From Bacillus_P idriensis_A (GTDB lineage: Bacteria > Bacillota > Bacilli > Bacillales > Bacillaceae), in contig NZ_JBCMYF010000035.1 of the NCBI RefSeq assembly GCF_050483325.1, positions 1-64,000 of the forward strand: a stretch of DNA of 64,000 bases. Reading direction: 5' to 3'. A program made the position numbers and the translations under genes. Positions 1-8,500 of this stretch are shown piece by piece; the stretch's first letter is position 1; every line of letters begins with the position of its first letter. The notes beneath the pieces are model-generated. The model was not told the origin of the DNA and searched no databases. It was given only the letters and a program-made list of their open reading frames with translations.

Positions 1-68
1 AACTTTTTGGGGTCACTTCATATCTCAGGCTTCTTCTTTTAAGTGATGGGAAATGAGCGAATACAGAC

Positions 69-554
69 TTAAGCTTCTTTTAAAAGCTTCTGAATGCTCT
101 CTTCCAATTCTTTAGGGTCTGTATTTGGCGAGAACCTTTCAACTGCTCTGCCGTTTCGATCTACTAGGAATTTCGTGAAATTCCACTTCACAGCTTTTGA
201 ACCTAATAAACCAGGCGCCTCACTTGTTAATTGTGTAAAAAGCGGATGGGCCTCAGAGCCATTCACATCAACCTTTGCAAACATCGGAAATGTAACTCCG
301 TAATTTATTTCACAGAAGCTTTTGATTTCTTCTTCGGCACCAGGCTCCTGGCTCATAAACTGATTGCACGGAAAGCCCAAAATTTCAAGACCATCAGATT
401 GATAGCGTTCATAAAGTTCCTGCAGTCCTTTATATTGCGGAGTGAAGCCGCATTTGCTTGCTGTGTTGACAATTACAAGAACCTTTCCCTTATAGGAACT
501 CATAGATTGTTCCTCGCCGTTAATGTTTTTCACTTTTATGTCATAAATACTCAT
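69..554 (-). CDS. bsaA: Glutathione peroxidase family thiol peroxidase BsaA
   Basis: Reduces hydroperoxides in the cytoplasm. Bacterial Cys-type members normally use thioredoxin rather than glutathione (family knowledge). The 161-residue protein has the complete thioredoxin-fold core: the active-site block NTASKCGFTPQY with peroxidatic Cys at about residue 35, the second family block FPCNQFMSQEPG carrying the conserved Gln and a possible resolving Cys, and WNFTKFLVDRNG near the C terminus. A Cys stands where animal enzymes have selenocysteine. The ATG at 554 follows AAAGGAG and overlaps the upstream stop codon as TGATG, so it is translationally coupled to the gene before it. Last gene of the fhs operon. 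Confidence 0.93.
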   Translation of the reverse strand: MSIYDIKVKNINGEEQSMSSYKGKVLVIVNTASKCGFTPQYKGLQELYERYQSDGLEILGFPCNQFMSQEPGAEEEIKSFCEINYGVTFPMFAKVDVNGSEAHPLFTQLTSEAPGLLGSKAVKWNFTKFLVDRNGRAVERFSPNTDPKELEESIQKLLKEA

Positions 555-1057
555 CACTTTGCTCCTTTATCTATATTTTCAAGAGTATCGATGGCATGAT
601 CAGCCATAGCGATTAAGTCATCAATCTGTTCTTCCCCGATAAGCCGGTTGAATACCACTTCAAAAGTATGATGATAGACCTCAAACGGGTCGCCGTATGA
701 AATTCTGTGAATGACAGATTGGTGAACGCCCCAGACTTCTTCAATGATTGATTGAATATACGTCTCATTTTCAGGTGTACAGGCATGGAAGATTACCTTC
801 ACTTCACACCCGGGAACCACAGCGGTCTTTAAGAGTTCTCCTGATAATTGCGATACACTCATCATTAGATGAAATTCAGCAGAAGCCGCTTTTTTTCCTT
901 CTTTTAATTGAAACGTATTTTGATAGCATCTTGACATGGCTGCAAGGTCCACTAAATCTTTCCGGTCTATCACGTTAATGGCGCCGCCAAGATCAGCATC
1001 GTAAATCGCCCCTTCAAGGACGACCTTTAAGTTATCAAATGCAGTCGGATCAAACAT
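554..1057 (-). CDS. Conserved hypothetical protein between fhs and bsaA
   Basis: I do not recognise this 167-residue protein. It is soluble, acidic, without signal peptide or membrane segments. Two His/Tyr/Glu-rich stretches (around HRISYGDPFEVYHHTFEVVF) and alternating amphipathic segments suggest a compact alpha/beta domain. It starts with ATG overlapping the fhs stop as TGATG and ends overlapping the bsaA start the same way. It is therefore locked between a folate enzyme and a thiol peroxidase in one operon, and co-expression with both is very likely. No function is assigned. Confidence 0.8.
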   Translation of the reverse strand: MFDPTAFDNLKVVLEGAIYDADLGGAINVIDRKDLVDLAAMSRCYQNTFQLKEGKKAASAEFHLMMSVSQLSGELLKTAVVPGCEVKVIFHACTPENETYIQSIIEEVWGVHQSVIHRISYGDPFEVYHHTFEVVFNRLIGEEQIDDLIAMADHAIDTLENIDKGAK

Positions 1058-2742
1058 CAAAACAGTCCTCTTGCCTTGCCGTTCTCATCTACACTCATCG
1101 ATTGCGCAGCCGGTTTTTTCGGCAGACCGGGCATTGTCATAATATCGCCTGTTAAACAAACAAGGAATCCCGCGCCAATTGATGGCTTCAGTTCCCTGAT
1201 TGTCAGCGTAAAATCCTTCGGCCGTCCAAGAAGTTCAGGCTGATCTGAAAGAGAGTATTGTGTTTTTGCCATGCAGATCGGCAAATTTGACCATCCATAC
1301 TGTTCAAATTCTGTTACTTGCTTCAGTGCTTTTGAAGAAAAATCAACGCCATTAGCTCCATAAACAAATTTGGCAACTTTTTCAATTTTATCCTTTATGC
1401 TGTCTTTTAAATCATACAAGTAATCAAAGCGGTTTTCTGTCTTTTCGATTGTTTCAAGTACTTTTTCTGCTAGCTCTATTCCGCCTGCCCCGCCTTTTTC
1501 CCACACCTCTGTCAGAGCTGCAGGATGAGAATGCTCCCTGCACCAATTCATAAGAGCATCCGTTTCTTCCTGTGAATCTGTCACAAAACGATTTACCGCT
1601 ACAACATAAGGAAGTCCAAAGCATTCAATCGATTCTATATGCTTCGCAAGATTTTCAGCACCTGCGAGCATTGCATCTTTATTTGAGATGCCAAGCTTGT
1701 CTTTCGGTACTCCTCCATGCATTTTCAGTGCTCTTACGGTTGCGACTATGACGACCGCCGCAGGTGAAAAATCTCCAGCACGTGTTTTAATATGCAGAAA
1801 TTTCTCGGCACCAAGATCTGCTCCGAATCCCGCTTCCGTCACAACATAGTCACCGAGCTTTGCAGCCATTTTTGTGCCCAGAAGGCTATTGCACCCATGG
1901 GCAATGTTTGCAAATGGCCCGCCATGAATAATCGCAGGCGCGTGCTCAAGCGTTTGAACTAGATTAGGTTTCAGGGCGTCTTTCAATAAGAGAGTCAAAG
2001 CTCCTTCGTACCCTAAATCACCGACTGTTACTGGTTCTCGCGCATATGAAAAGCCAACAACGATCTTAGAAAGCCTTTTATTTAAATCATCAAGGTCAGA
2101 AGCAAGACAAAGGATGGCCATAATTTCTGAGGCTACGGTTATGTCGAAATGATCTTCCCTCGGTGTTCCATTAGCCGGTCCGCCAAGGCCAATGACCACA
2201 TTTCTAAGGGCACGGTCATTTAAATCCAGGACCCTTTTCCAGGTGATTCTCCGAGGGTCAATCTGGCATTCGTTCCCCTGATGAATATGATTGTCAATCA
2301 GTGCTGCAAGTGCGTTATTAGCTGTCGTGATTGCATGTATGTCACCTGTAAAATGCAGGTTGATCTCTTCCATAGGAATGACTTGCGAGTACCCTCCCCC
2401 GGCAGCACCGCCTTTAATGCCCATTGTTGGACCGAGTGACGGTTCTCTCATCGCTATGACAGCTTTTTTCTTCAGCAGATTAAGTGCCTGGCCAAGTCCA
2501 ACCGTTACAGTTGATTTCCCTTCTCCTGCAGGAGTGGGATTAATTGCTGTCACTAAAATGACTTTTCCCTCAGGTTTTGTTTTCACCCGATTTAAAAATT
2601 CTAAAGAGATTTTAGCTTTGTATTTTCCGTAATATTCAATTTCATCTTCTAAAATATCAAGACCGCCAATAATCTCCCGGATCGGCTTGATTGGTGCTTC
2701 TTGAGCGATTTCGATGTCTGATTTATGTTTTATTTTTAACAC
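1057..2742 (-). CDS. fhs: Formate--tetrahydrofolate ligase
   Basis: ATP-dependent synthesis of 10-formyl-tetrahydrofolate from formate and THF, feeding one-carbon units to purine and formyl-Met synthesis. The protein has the family P-loop TPAGEGKST at about residues 70-78, the block EPSLGPTMGIKGGAAGGGY, and the typical LTGDIMTMPGLPKKPAA C terminus. Full family length (about 561 residues). The longest frame opens with an ATG at 2763, but I prefer the GTG at 2742. An AGGG lies 6 bases before it, and the product then begins close to the family's usual N terminus (KHKSDIEIAQEA). First gene of a three-gene operon with the hypothetical gene and bsaA. Confidence 0.95.
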   Translation of the reverse strand: MLKIKHKSDIEIAQEAPIKPIREIIGGLDILEDEIEYYGKYKAKISLEFLNRVKTKPEGKVILVTAINPTPAGEGKSTVTVGLGQALNLLKKKAVIAMREPSLGPTMGIKGGAAGGGYSQVIPMEEINLHFTGDIHAITTANNALAALIDNHIHQGNECQIDPRRITWKRVLDLNDRALRNVVIGLGGPANGTPREDHFDITVASEIMAILCLASDLDDLNKRLSKIVVGFSYAREPVTVGDLGYEGALTLLLKDALKPNLVQTLEHAPAIIHGGPFANIAHGCNSLLGTKMAAKLGDYVVTEAGFGADLGAEKFLHIKTRAGDFSPAAVVIVATVRALKMHGGVPKDKLGISNKDAMLAGAENLAKHIESIECFGLPYVVAVNRFVTDSQEETDALMNWCREHSHPAALTEVWEKGGAGGIELAEKVLETIEKTENRFDYLYDLKDSIKDKIEKVAKFVYGANGVDFSSKALKQVTEFEQYGWSNLPICMAKTQYSLSDQPELLGRPKDFTLTIRELKPSIGAGFLVCLTGDIMTMPGLPKKPAAQSMSVDENGKARGLF

Positions 2743-2804
2743 ACAGCGCCCTACTTTCTGCATTTATATATAGATTTCTCGCACAATTGTAACACAAAAG
2801 CAAA

Positions 2805-2833
2805 TTGAATTATTATTCTAAACTTTCTATAAT
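2805..2833 (+). promoter_or_regulatory. metA promoter (sigma-A type)
   Basis: TTGAAT at 2805-2810 and TATAAT at 2828-2833 are separated by 17 bases and lie about 40 bases before metA. The leader is too short for a SAM riboswitch and no S-box core is visible. Confidence 0.7.
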
Positions 2834-2873
2834 AGAGAAAACTCAGAATGATAAAGAAAGTTGAGGTTCTTTC

Positions 2874-3782
2874 ATGCCTATTAATATTCCAGCTGACCTT
2901 CCCGCAAAAGAAATTCTTGAAAAAGAAAATATCTTTATCATGGATGATGCCAGAGCCTATCAGCAGGACATCAGGCCTTTAAATATCGTGATTTTAAATA
3001 TTATGCCCGAAAAACAAAAAACAGAGGTGCAATTATTGCGCCTTCTCGGAAACTCGCCGCTGCAGCTGAACATTACCTTTTTGCGACCGGAAACGCACGT
3101 TTCAAAAACGGAAAAGCAGCAGCATCTTCAGCAGTTTTACACGACGTTTAATAAAATCCGCCATAAAAAATTTGACGGAATGATTATCACAGGTGCACCG
3201 ATTGAGCATCTGGCATTTGAAGAAGTGTCCTATTGGGAAGAACTTAAAGAGATTTTTGAATGGACAAACCAGAATGTCACTTCCACTCTGCATATTTGCT
3301 GGGGTGCTCAAGCAGGACTTTATTATCATTACGGCGTAAATAAATATAGTCTGAATGAAAAATGCTTCGGTGTTTTCAAGCATGATATTTGTAATAGTTC
3401 TGTAAAAATTGTCAGAGGCTTTGATGATCAATACTATGTGCCGCATTCCCGGCATACGGATATAAAGAGACAAGATATTGAAGCGGTGGAAGCACTTGAG
3501 ATTATCAGTGAATCTGCTGAAGCCGGCGTTTGTTTAGTCTCTTCAAAAGACGCGAAGCAAGTTTTTCTTACTGGCCATCCCGAATACGATTTGCTGACGC
3601 TTAAAGAAGAATATGAACGCGACCTGGCTAAAGGGATGAATACAGCCGTCCCGCTTTCTTATTTTCCTGAAAATGATCCGGCGGGAAAGCCTGTACAGAA
3701 ATGGAAATCCCATGCCCACCTCCTATTTGCCAACTGGCTGAATTATTGTGTCTACCAGGAAACACCTTACGAATGGGAATGA
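2874..3782 (+). CDS. metA: Homoserine O-acetyltransferase (MetA/HTS fold)
   Basis: Acylates homoserine in the first committed step of methionine synthesis. The 302-residue protein has the MetA catalytic set: Cys142 in HICWGAQAG, His235 and Glu237 in GHPEYD. Residue 111 is Glu (in TGAPIEHL). In this fold Glu111 marks acetyl-CoA users such as the Bacillus cereus enzyme, while Gly111 marks succinyl-CoA users such as E. coli. Acetyltransferase activity is therefore the better prediction, although databases often name the family homoserine O-succinyltransferase. Single gene, divergent from fhs, with its own promoter. Confidence 0.93.
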   Translation: MPINIPADLPAKEILEKENIFIMDDARAYQQDIRPLNIVILNIMPEKQKTEVQLLRLLGNSPLQLNITFLRPETHVSKTEKQQHLQQFYTTFNKIRHKKFDGMIITGAPIEHLAFEEVSYWEELKEIFEWTNQNVTSTLHICWGAQAGLYYHYGVNKYSLNEKCFGVFKHDICNSSVKIVRGFDDQYYVPHSRHTDIKRQDIEAVEALEIISESAEAGVCLVSSKDAKQVFLTGHPEYDLLTLKEEYERDLAKGMNTAVPLSYFPENDPAGKPVQKWKSHAHLLFANWLNYCVYQETPYEWE

Positions 3783-3942
3783 ACATGAAATAAAGGTTAC
3801 ATCAATTGGATTATTTTGTTAAAATTAAGCAGAATTTAATTTAAATTTTATGTAATCTTTATATTTCTTAAATATTCATATGATACGCTGAACGTAGTTA
3901 ATCATGTTTATTGTTTTTCAGATTATATTTGAGGTGAATGCG

Positions 3943-5088
3943 TTGTTAAAAAAACCAAAAGTGCTGATCTTAACTGCAAAGTACGGGAATGGACATGTTC
4001 AAGTCTCAAAAACACTTGTAAAGCAATGCAGGGATTTGGGAATAGAGGAAGTGGTGGTGTCGGATCTATATGCAGAATCCAATCCTGTATTTACTGAGAT
4101 CACTCAGTACCTCTACTTAAAAAGCTTTACAATCGGAAAGCAATTTTACCGCATGTTTTACTACGGTGTAGATAAAATTTACAACAAGAAGCTGCTTACT
4201 CTTTATTTTAAGCTTGGCAACAAAAGACTGCACGAGCTGATCGAAAAAGAGCAGCCTGACATCATCATTAACACGTTTCCGATCATTGTCGTGCCTGAAT
4301 ACCGCAGGCGCACGGGAAATATCATCCCGACCTTCAATGTTCTAACAGATTTCTGCCTTCATAAAATATGGGTACATAAAAACATAGACAAATATTATGT
4401 CGCGAGCAAACGGGTAAAAGAAAAAGTCATGAGCCTTGGCATTCATCCTGCAGCTGTTAAGGTAACAGGCATTCCAATCCGCTCTCAGTTTGAAGAGAAT
4501 TTAAATGAAGATGCCATTTATAGAAAATACAATTTAGATCCAGCCAAAAAAACACTGCTGGTCATGGCCGGTGCGCACGGTGTATTGAAAAACGTCAAAG
4601 AGCTGTGCGAATCGTTTATAGCAGATAATAACCTGCAGACCGTTGTTGTCTGCGGAAACAACACTGCATTAAAAGAAAGTCTTGAGAGCATAACCGGTAA
4701 GAACAAGGAGAACTTAAAACTTCTGGGATATGTCGAACGAGTTGATGAATTGTTCAGGATCGCATCCTGCATGGTGACAAAACCAGGAGGAATCACCCTG
4801 AGCGAAGCAGCGGCAGTCGGTGTGCCCGTCATTCTTTATAAACCTGTCCCTGGGCAGGAAAAAGAAAATGCGCTTTTCTTTCAGGAAAATGAAGCGGCAC
4901 TTGTCGTAAACCGATCTGAAGAAGTATACGATGCTGTCAGTGCTCTGCTTCAAGATGACAAAAAGCTGCGCAGAATGAAGCGGAATATAAAACGGCTGCA
5001 CCATCCTCATTCTTCTCTTGCGATTATGGAAGATATCGTAAAAGAGGCAGCAGTCTTTAAAGAGAAAAAATATATAAAAGCTCAGTAA
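3943..5088 (+). CDS. ugtP: Processive diacylglycerol glucosyltransferase UgtP
   Basis: Transfers glucose from UDP-glucose to diacylglycerol, making the diglucosyl anchor of lipoteichoic acid. In B. subtilis it also links nutrient status to cell division (known for the orthologue). The N-terminal acceptor domain opens with VLILTAKYGNGHVQVSK. The C-terminal donor domain has GAHGVLKNV and the nucleotide-sugar motif KPGGITLSEAAAVGVPV. I chose the TTG at 3943 because GAGGTG lies 6 bases upstream and the product then starts like known UgtP. An ATG at 3904 would add 13 hydrophobic residues without a ribosome binding site. Confidence 0.95.
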   Translation: MLKKPKVLILTAKYGNGHVQVSKTLVKQCRDLGIEEVVVSDLYAESNPVFTEITQYLYLKSFTIGKQFYRMFYYGVDKIYNKKLLTLYFKLGNKRLHELIEKEQPDIIINTFPIIVVPEYRRRTGNIIPTFNVLTDFCLHKIWVHKNIDKYYVASKRVKEKVMSLGIHPAAVKVTGIPIRSQFEENLNEDAIYRKYNLDPAKKTLLVMAGAHGVLKNVKELCESFIADNNLQTVVVCGNNTALKESLESITGKNKENLKLLGYVERVDELFRIASCMVTKPGGITLSEAAAVGVPVILYKPVPGQEKENALFFQENEAALVVNRSEEVYDAVSALLQDDKKLRRMKRNIKRLHHPHSSLAIMEDIVKEAAVFKEKKYIKAQ

Positions 5089-5141
5089 ATGAGCTTGAGG
5101 CTTTCAGGATGAAGGGGAATAGATTCCTGGAGGTCGACTGA

Positions 5142-6155
5142 ATGGATACAAGCACACATATTACGATGGGTTTTGGCCTTGCCGGTCTTGCTTTTATAGA
5201 CCCTGCAGTCGCTGCTCAGCCTGAGCTTGCTTCAGCCGTTTTAATCGGAACTGTACTTGGATCGAATGCACCTGATTTTGATTACGGAATCAGGCTGATT
5301 AAAGGAAATGGCATGTATACAGAGCATCACCGCGGACTGTCGCATTCTATCCCTGCATGGTTTGTGTGGACGGGATTGTTAACTGCTATTATCTCTCTTA
5401 TTTATATTAATCTCACAGCCCTGGAAATGATTCATTTATCAGGCTGGATCTTTTTAGCTGTAATGCTGCATGTAACGTTTGATATTTTTAACGCATACGG
5501 CACTCAGGCAGCGAGACCCTTTACGAAAAAATGGCTTTCATTGAATTTCATTCCGCTGTTTGACCCGCTGATCGTCTTTTTACATCTGTTAGGATTTGCT
5601 TTGTGGGGATTGACAGGTGATCCGGGACTGATTTTCCTTTTGGTTTATATATTAATTGCACTCTATCTTTTAGAGCGATTTTTCAGTTCCAGAAGAGTAT
5701 TGTCCATGGTTAAAAAGGAATTAGGCGAAAATAACCCAGTCACAATCATTCCGACTATCCGCTGGTCTGTCTGGCATATCGTTTCAGAAACAGACTCATC
5801 TTTTGATGTAGGAGAACTGCGCAATAAAGATCTTAAATGGATTCATACTTTCGATAAGTCAGATCAGGATGCCTATGTCATAGATAAAGCAAAAAAGGAT
5901 GTAAATGTTGGCCACTTTTTAAAGAATTCCAAGCATGTTCATTCTGTTGTTCTTCCAATCCCTTCTGGATATGAAATTCGATTTTTTGATGTGAGATTTC
6001 GCGCGAAAAACCATTATCCTTATATGGCAGTCTGTCAAATGACTAAAAACGGGCTGATTCTTGGATCATGTACGGGGTGGTTCCATCAGGCAAATCAATT
6101 GCAAAGCAAGCTGATATCTCATGAGAACGCCAGTAAGAACCAATTGGAAGCATAA
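5142..6155 (+). CDS. YfhP-like membrane-bound metal-dependent hydrolase (DUF457/YdjM family)
   Basis: Integral membrane protein of 337 residues, like B. subtilis YfhP. The first 190 residues hold about five hydrophobic helices and the family's putative metal ligands: THITMGFG at the N terminus, NAPDFDYG and EHHRGLSHS. These His/Asp residues resemble those of phospholipase C-like or YdjM hydrolases. The remaining roughly 140 residues form a soluble domain with no motif I recognise. Substrate unknown. A good GGAGG lies 8-10 bases before the ATG. It follows ugtP by about 50 bases and may be co-transcribed with it. Confidence 0.85.
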   Translation: MDTSTHITMGFGLAGLAFIDPAVAAQPELASAVLIGTVLGSNAPDFDYGIRLIKGNGMYTEHHRGLSHSIPAWFVWTGLLTAIISLIYINLTALEMIHLSGWIFLAVMLHVTFDIFNAYGTQAARPFTKKWLSLNFIPLFDPLIVFLHLLGFALWGLTGDPGLIFLLVYILIALYLLERFFSSRRVLSMVKKELGENNPVTIIPTIRWSVWHIVSETDSSFDVGELRNKDLKWIHTFDKSDQDAYVIDKAKKDVNVGHFLKNSKHVHSVVLPIPSGYEIRFFDVRFRAKNHYPYMAVCQMTKNGLILGSCTGWFHQANQLQSKLISHENASKNQLEA

Positions 6156-6261
6156 GTATTAGGTTCTATACAAATAAAAACAGGTATAGGCTGCAAAGCA
6201 ATTATCACCCGTTTATTAATAGAGTATTTTTGATACCATTATTAAAGATATAAAAAACAAA

Positions 6262-6309
6262 GGATGACCTAATGAACGCAGATTGCGTTAATAGTCATCC
6301 TTTTTTTAT
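6262..6309 (+). terminator. Rho-independent terminator after the YfhP-like gene
   Basis: AAAGGATGAC and GTCATCCTTT form a 10-bp stem, followed by a run of T. The stem overlaps the 3' end of the convergent small gene at 6306-6482 and may serve both. Confidence 0.8.
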
Positions 6310-6482
6310 TGATCCTTGTTTAATTCTTCTTCGAAATAAAAGGTTGATGGGTATTCCTTTAGAATGTAAGAGTAACGGTGCATATTTTTTATATATTTTG
6401 ACTGCATGATAGTGACGCTTTCCCCTGTTTTCACAATTTGGACAGATTCACCGTTTTGAAACTTGCTGGCATTGCTCTTCAT
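6306..6482 (-). CDS. Small conserved-looking protein, 58 residues
   Basis: Not recognised. A short open frame with an excellent ribosome binding site (AAAGGAAG, 6 bases before the ATG at 6482) encodes a mixed hydrophilic protein beginning MKSNASKFQNGESVQIVKTG and rich in Tyr and Lys in the middle. No membrane segment, no Cys. It ends inside the shared terminator. Size, start context and position between two convergently transcribed genes support a real gene rather than a chance frame. Confidence 0.65.
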   Translation of the reverse strand: MKSNASKFQNGESVQIVKTGESVTIMQSKYIKNMHRYSYILKEYPSTFYFEEELNKDQ

Positions 6483-6572
6483 TCGGCACTTCCTTTCATC
6501 ATATCCCTATTATACCATAGCTTCCATGATTTTTTAGGACAGGAGAAAAGAATGAACAAAGCATTTCTCCCG

Positions 6573-7268
6573 TCAGCTTGTCGTGTCTCTGAAATACACT
6601 TCTTCAAACGGCTGGACGACAACAAAGCCCTCTCCTGCAAATTTCATTTGAATAGACTCTCCGCTTCCGCGCCCAAGTATCGTTTTCAAAGAAATATCTG
6701 TTACAAATTCCGGAGTTAAACTGCCGGACCATGCAACCGTTGCATTCGGATCTGTAAATACTGGATCACCCGGTTTTACAATCAGAGTTAATGGCTCGTA
6801 ATGAGAAGTTATGGCAATAAGCCCTCTTCCTTGAAGCTTGACATTAAATAATCCGCCTGAGAGCATACCTGCAATTTTTCTCATCATTTTAATATCCCAC
6901 GAAATAGACGGTTCAAATGCCAGCAAATCATTTCCATTTACATATAATTCATCACCATTCAGGTTCAAAATCGAAATCTTTTTCCCTTGATCGGCTAAAT
7001 ACAGCTTTCCATTGCCGGTTGCCTTCATTAGTGACGTGCCTTCCCCTGTAAATGCTTTTTTGAACAGCTTGCCGATTCCATGTTCAAGGATGCCTTCCCT
7101 TTCATATTTAATTTGTCCCCTGTAAGATACCATCGCCCCTGACTTCGCCCAAATCTGCCCATTCAGATTGATCTCAAGCAGCCTCTCTGTCTCAAGTTCA
7201 AATAAGCCTTGCCCTTTATCCTGCTGCTCAGTCTTTTCAACAAACTCTTCAATGGAATATCGGTTCAT
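6573..7268 (-). CDS. AIM24 family protein
   Basis: Full-length (231 residues) member of the AIM24/DUF124 family, a beta-rich fold named after a yeast mitochondrial protein. The bacterial role is unknown. The repeated pattern of short beta strands with Gly turns (GKLYLADQGKKI, GRGLIAITSHYEP, PEFVTDISLKTILGRGSGES, GEGFVVVQPFEE) is typical. Its ATG overlaps the stop of the upstream methyltransferase gene by 4 bases (ATGA), so the two are one operon. Confidence 0.88.
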   Translation of the reverse strand: MNRYSIEEFVEKTEQQDKGQGLFELETERLLEINLNGQIWAKSGAMVSYRGQIKYEREGILEHGIGKLFKKAFTGEGTSLMKATGNGKLYLADQGKKISILNLNGDELYVNGNDLLAFEPSISWDIKMMRKIAGMLSGGLFNVKLQGRGLIAITSHYEPLTLIVKPGDPVFTDPNATVAWSGSLTPEFVTDISLKTILGRGSGESIQMKFAGEGFVVVQPFEEVYFRDTTS

Positions 7269-7969
7269 TTGATCTCTCCTTCTTTCTTTTTAAGCATGAA
7301 CAGCCATAGAAATGAAAGGGACTGTTTTAATTCCGGTGACAGTACTTCAATCATTTCTTTTGTCACGCCCCGTTTGTAAACGCCTTGACTTCCTGCCAGT
7401 TCCCACCCGTTTTCAAGCGCCAGTTTTTCAAATTCCCAGGGCATCATTGTATTGCAAATGACAGGTTTTCCGTAAAGTCTGTCATAGCTGTTCGTCCGCG
7501 GGTGCGCAGTTGGGCCTAAAATCGCAATGCATAAGAAGCCATTCTTTTTGACAACGCGCTTTAATTCGATTAATGCCGCTAATGGATTCTCTGTCCACTC
7601 TATGCAATTGATCGTAAGCAGCGCATCCGCTGTTTCATCCTTAAATGGGAGCTCCATCATATTCGCCTGAATAAATGAAAGCTTCCCTTCTTCTTCATGC
7701 TTTTTTGCGAGCTTAATCATCTCAGGTGACAGGTCTACTCCCGTCACCTTCAAGCCCTCTTTCATCAAAAGGAAAGAACCGTATCCGTCTCCGCAGCCAA
7801 TGTCAATTACTTCTGCTGTTGGTTTTACATATTTCGCAAAAAAAGGAACAATAGAGCTCCTGCTTCCTGAATCCCACATCTCCTTGCTCCCTTTATTCCA
7901 AAACGCGGCACGCTCATCCCACTTCTTTTCAGCTTCCTTTTCCCAATTAAATGTATTCTTCAATTCCAA
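7265..7969 (-). CDS. Class I SAM-dependent methyltransferase
   Basis: A 234-residue Rossmann-fold methyltransferase. Motif I is VIDIGCGDGYGSFL at about residues 54-67, followed by the acidic motif II GVDLSPEMI, a motif-IV-like block DALLTINCIEWTENP, and FLCIAILGPTAHPRTNSYD. This layout fits the small-molecule or ubiquinone-type Methyltransf_11 group. The substrate cannot be inferred. Translationally coupled to the downstream AIM24 gene. Confidence 0.87.
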   Translation of the reverse strand: MELKNTFNWEKEAEKKWDERAAFWNKGSKEMWDSGSRSSIVPFFAKYVKPTAEVIDIGCGDGYGSFLLMKEGLKVTGVDLSPEMIKLAKKHEEEGKLSFIQANMMELPFKDETADALLTINCIEWTENPLAALIELKRVVKKNGFLCIAILGPTAHPRTNSYDRLYGKPVICNTMMPWEFEKLALENGWELAGSQGVYKRGVTKEMIEVLSPELKQSLSFLWLFMLKKKEGEIK

Positions 7970-8082
7970 TCAGCTCCATCTTTATTCATCGTCTACTATT
8001 TCTAGAAAAAGCGGCGAAAATCCTTTTCTGAGGAATAATTGAGCGGCAAGAATGAACACTAAAAAAGAAAGGGGTGCTGACG

Positions 8083-8488
8083 ATGGAAAAAGAATCTTTT
8101 GTGGCAGCAGAACAAAAGCGCAAGCGCCTTGGTCAGATCCGACAGGCAGATAAGAATCCGACAGAAAAGTCCGGGTTTGACTTTTTTGGCGGATTCGTTC
8201 TGACCGAGGATCTAGGCGCTGGAGCTGGACGGTGATAACCTTATTTCATTATCCACACCCTATTTCCTTTTATAATTTCCTATATGACAAAAAAACGGAG
8301 ACGGAGATCTCGTCTCATTTAAAACATCAGCAGGAAGAACCCTCTCCTACCCTGAAGCACTGATGGAAATCGACAAAGGCGCTATAGAAGGTGTAAATAC
8401 CTTTAAAGGTAATGACGGAGAGATGTATATTCGGAGCAACCCGGATCACAATAAAGCAAACAATCTTGATTCATTACCACCATTTTAG
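8083..8488 (+). pseudogene. DUF3892 family gene split by a dispersed repeat
   Basis: A strong ribosome binding site (AAAGGGGTG) precedes an ATG at 8083 that starts MEKESFVAA. Repeat copy R1 then interrupts the frame. Reading resumes about 180 bases later, in another frame, from about 8288 to the TAG at 8486-8488. That part reads NGDGDLVSFKTSAGRTLSYP, then EALMEIDKGAIEGVNTFKG and IRSNPDHNKANNLDSLPPF. This matches what I know of the DUF3892 family, which begins with a short strand like ESFVAV directly followed by NGDGDI. Removing the repeat would restore a protein of roughly 75 residues. As it stands, translation from the original start runs through the repeat and stops at 8233 after 50 codons. 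Confidence 0.72.
8110..8290 (+). repeat. Dispersed structured repeat, copy R1 (long-tailed subtype)
   Basis: Begins GAACAAAAGCGC. Core: AGCGCC (8123-8128) pairs with GGCGCT (8215-8220), and GGTCAG (8131-8136) with CTGACC (8200-8205). ATCC (8137-8140) can pair with GGAT (8208-8211) as a pseudoknot. An inner hairpin (AATCCG...CGGATT) fills the loop. After GGAGCTGGACG comes a roughly 60-base tail with a small hairpin (GATAA/TTATC at 8234-8238 and 8249-8253). It has inserted into the DUF3892 gene. Confidence 0.85.
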
Positions 8489-8500
8489 GAGGAAATCAAC

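Noticed and set aside
2764..2873. SAM riboswitch before metA
   Set aside because: The leader after the predicted start is only about 35 bases and shows no S-box core.
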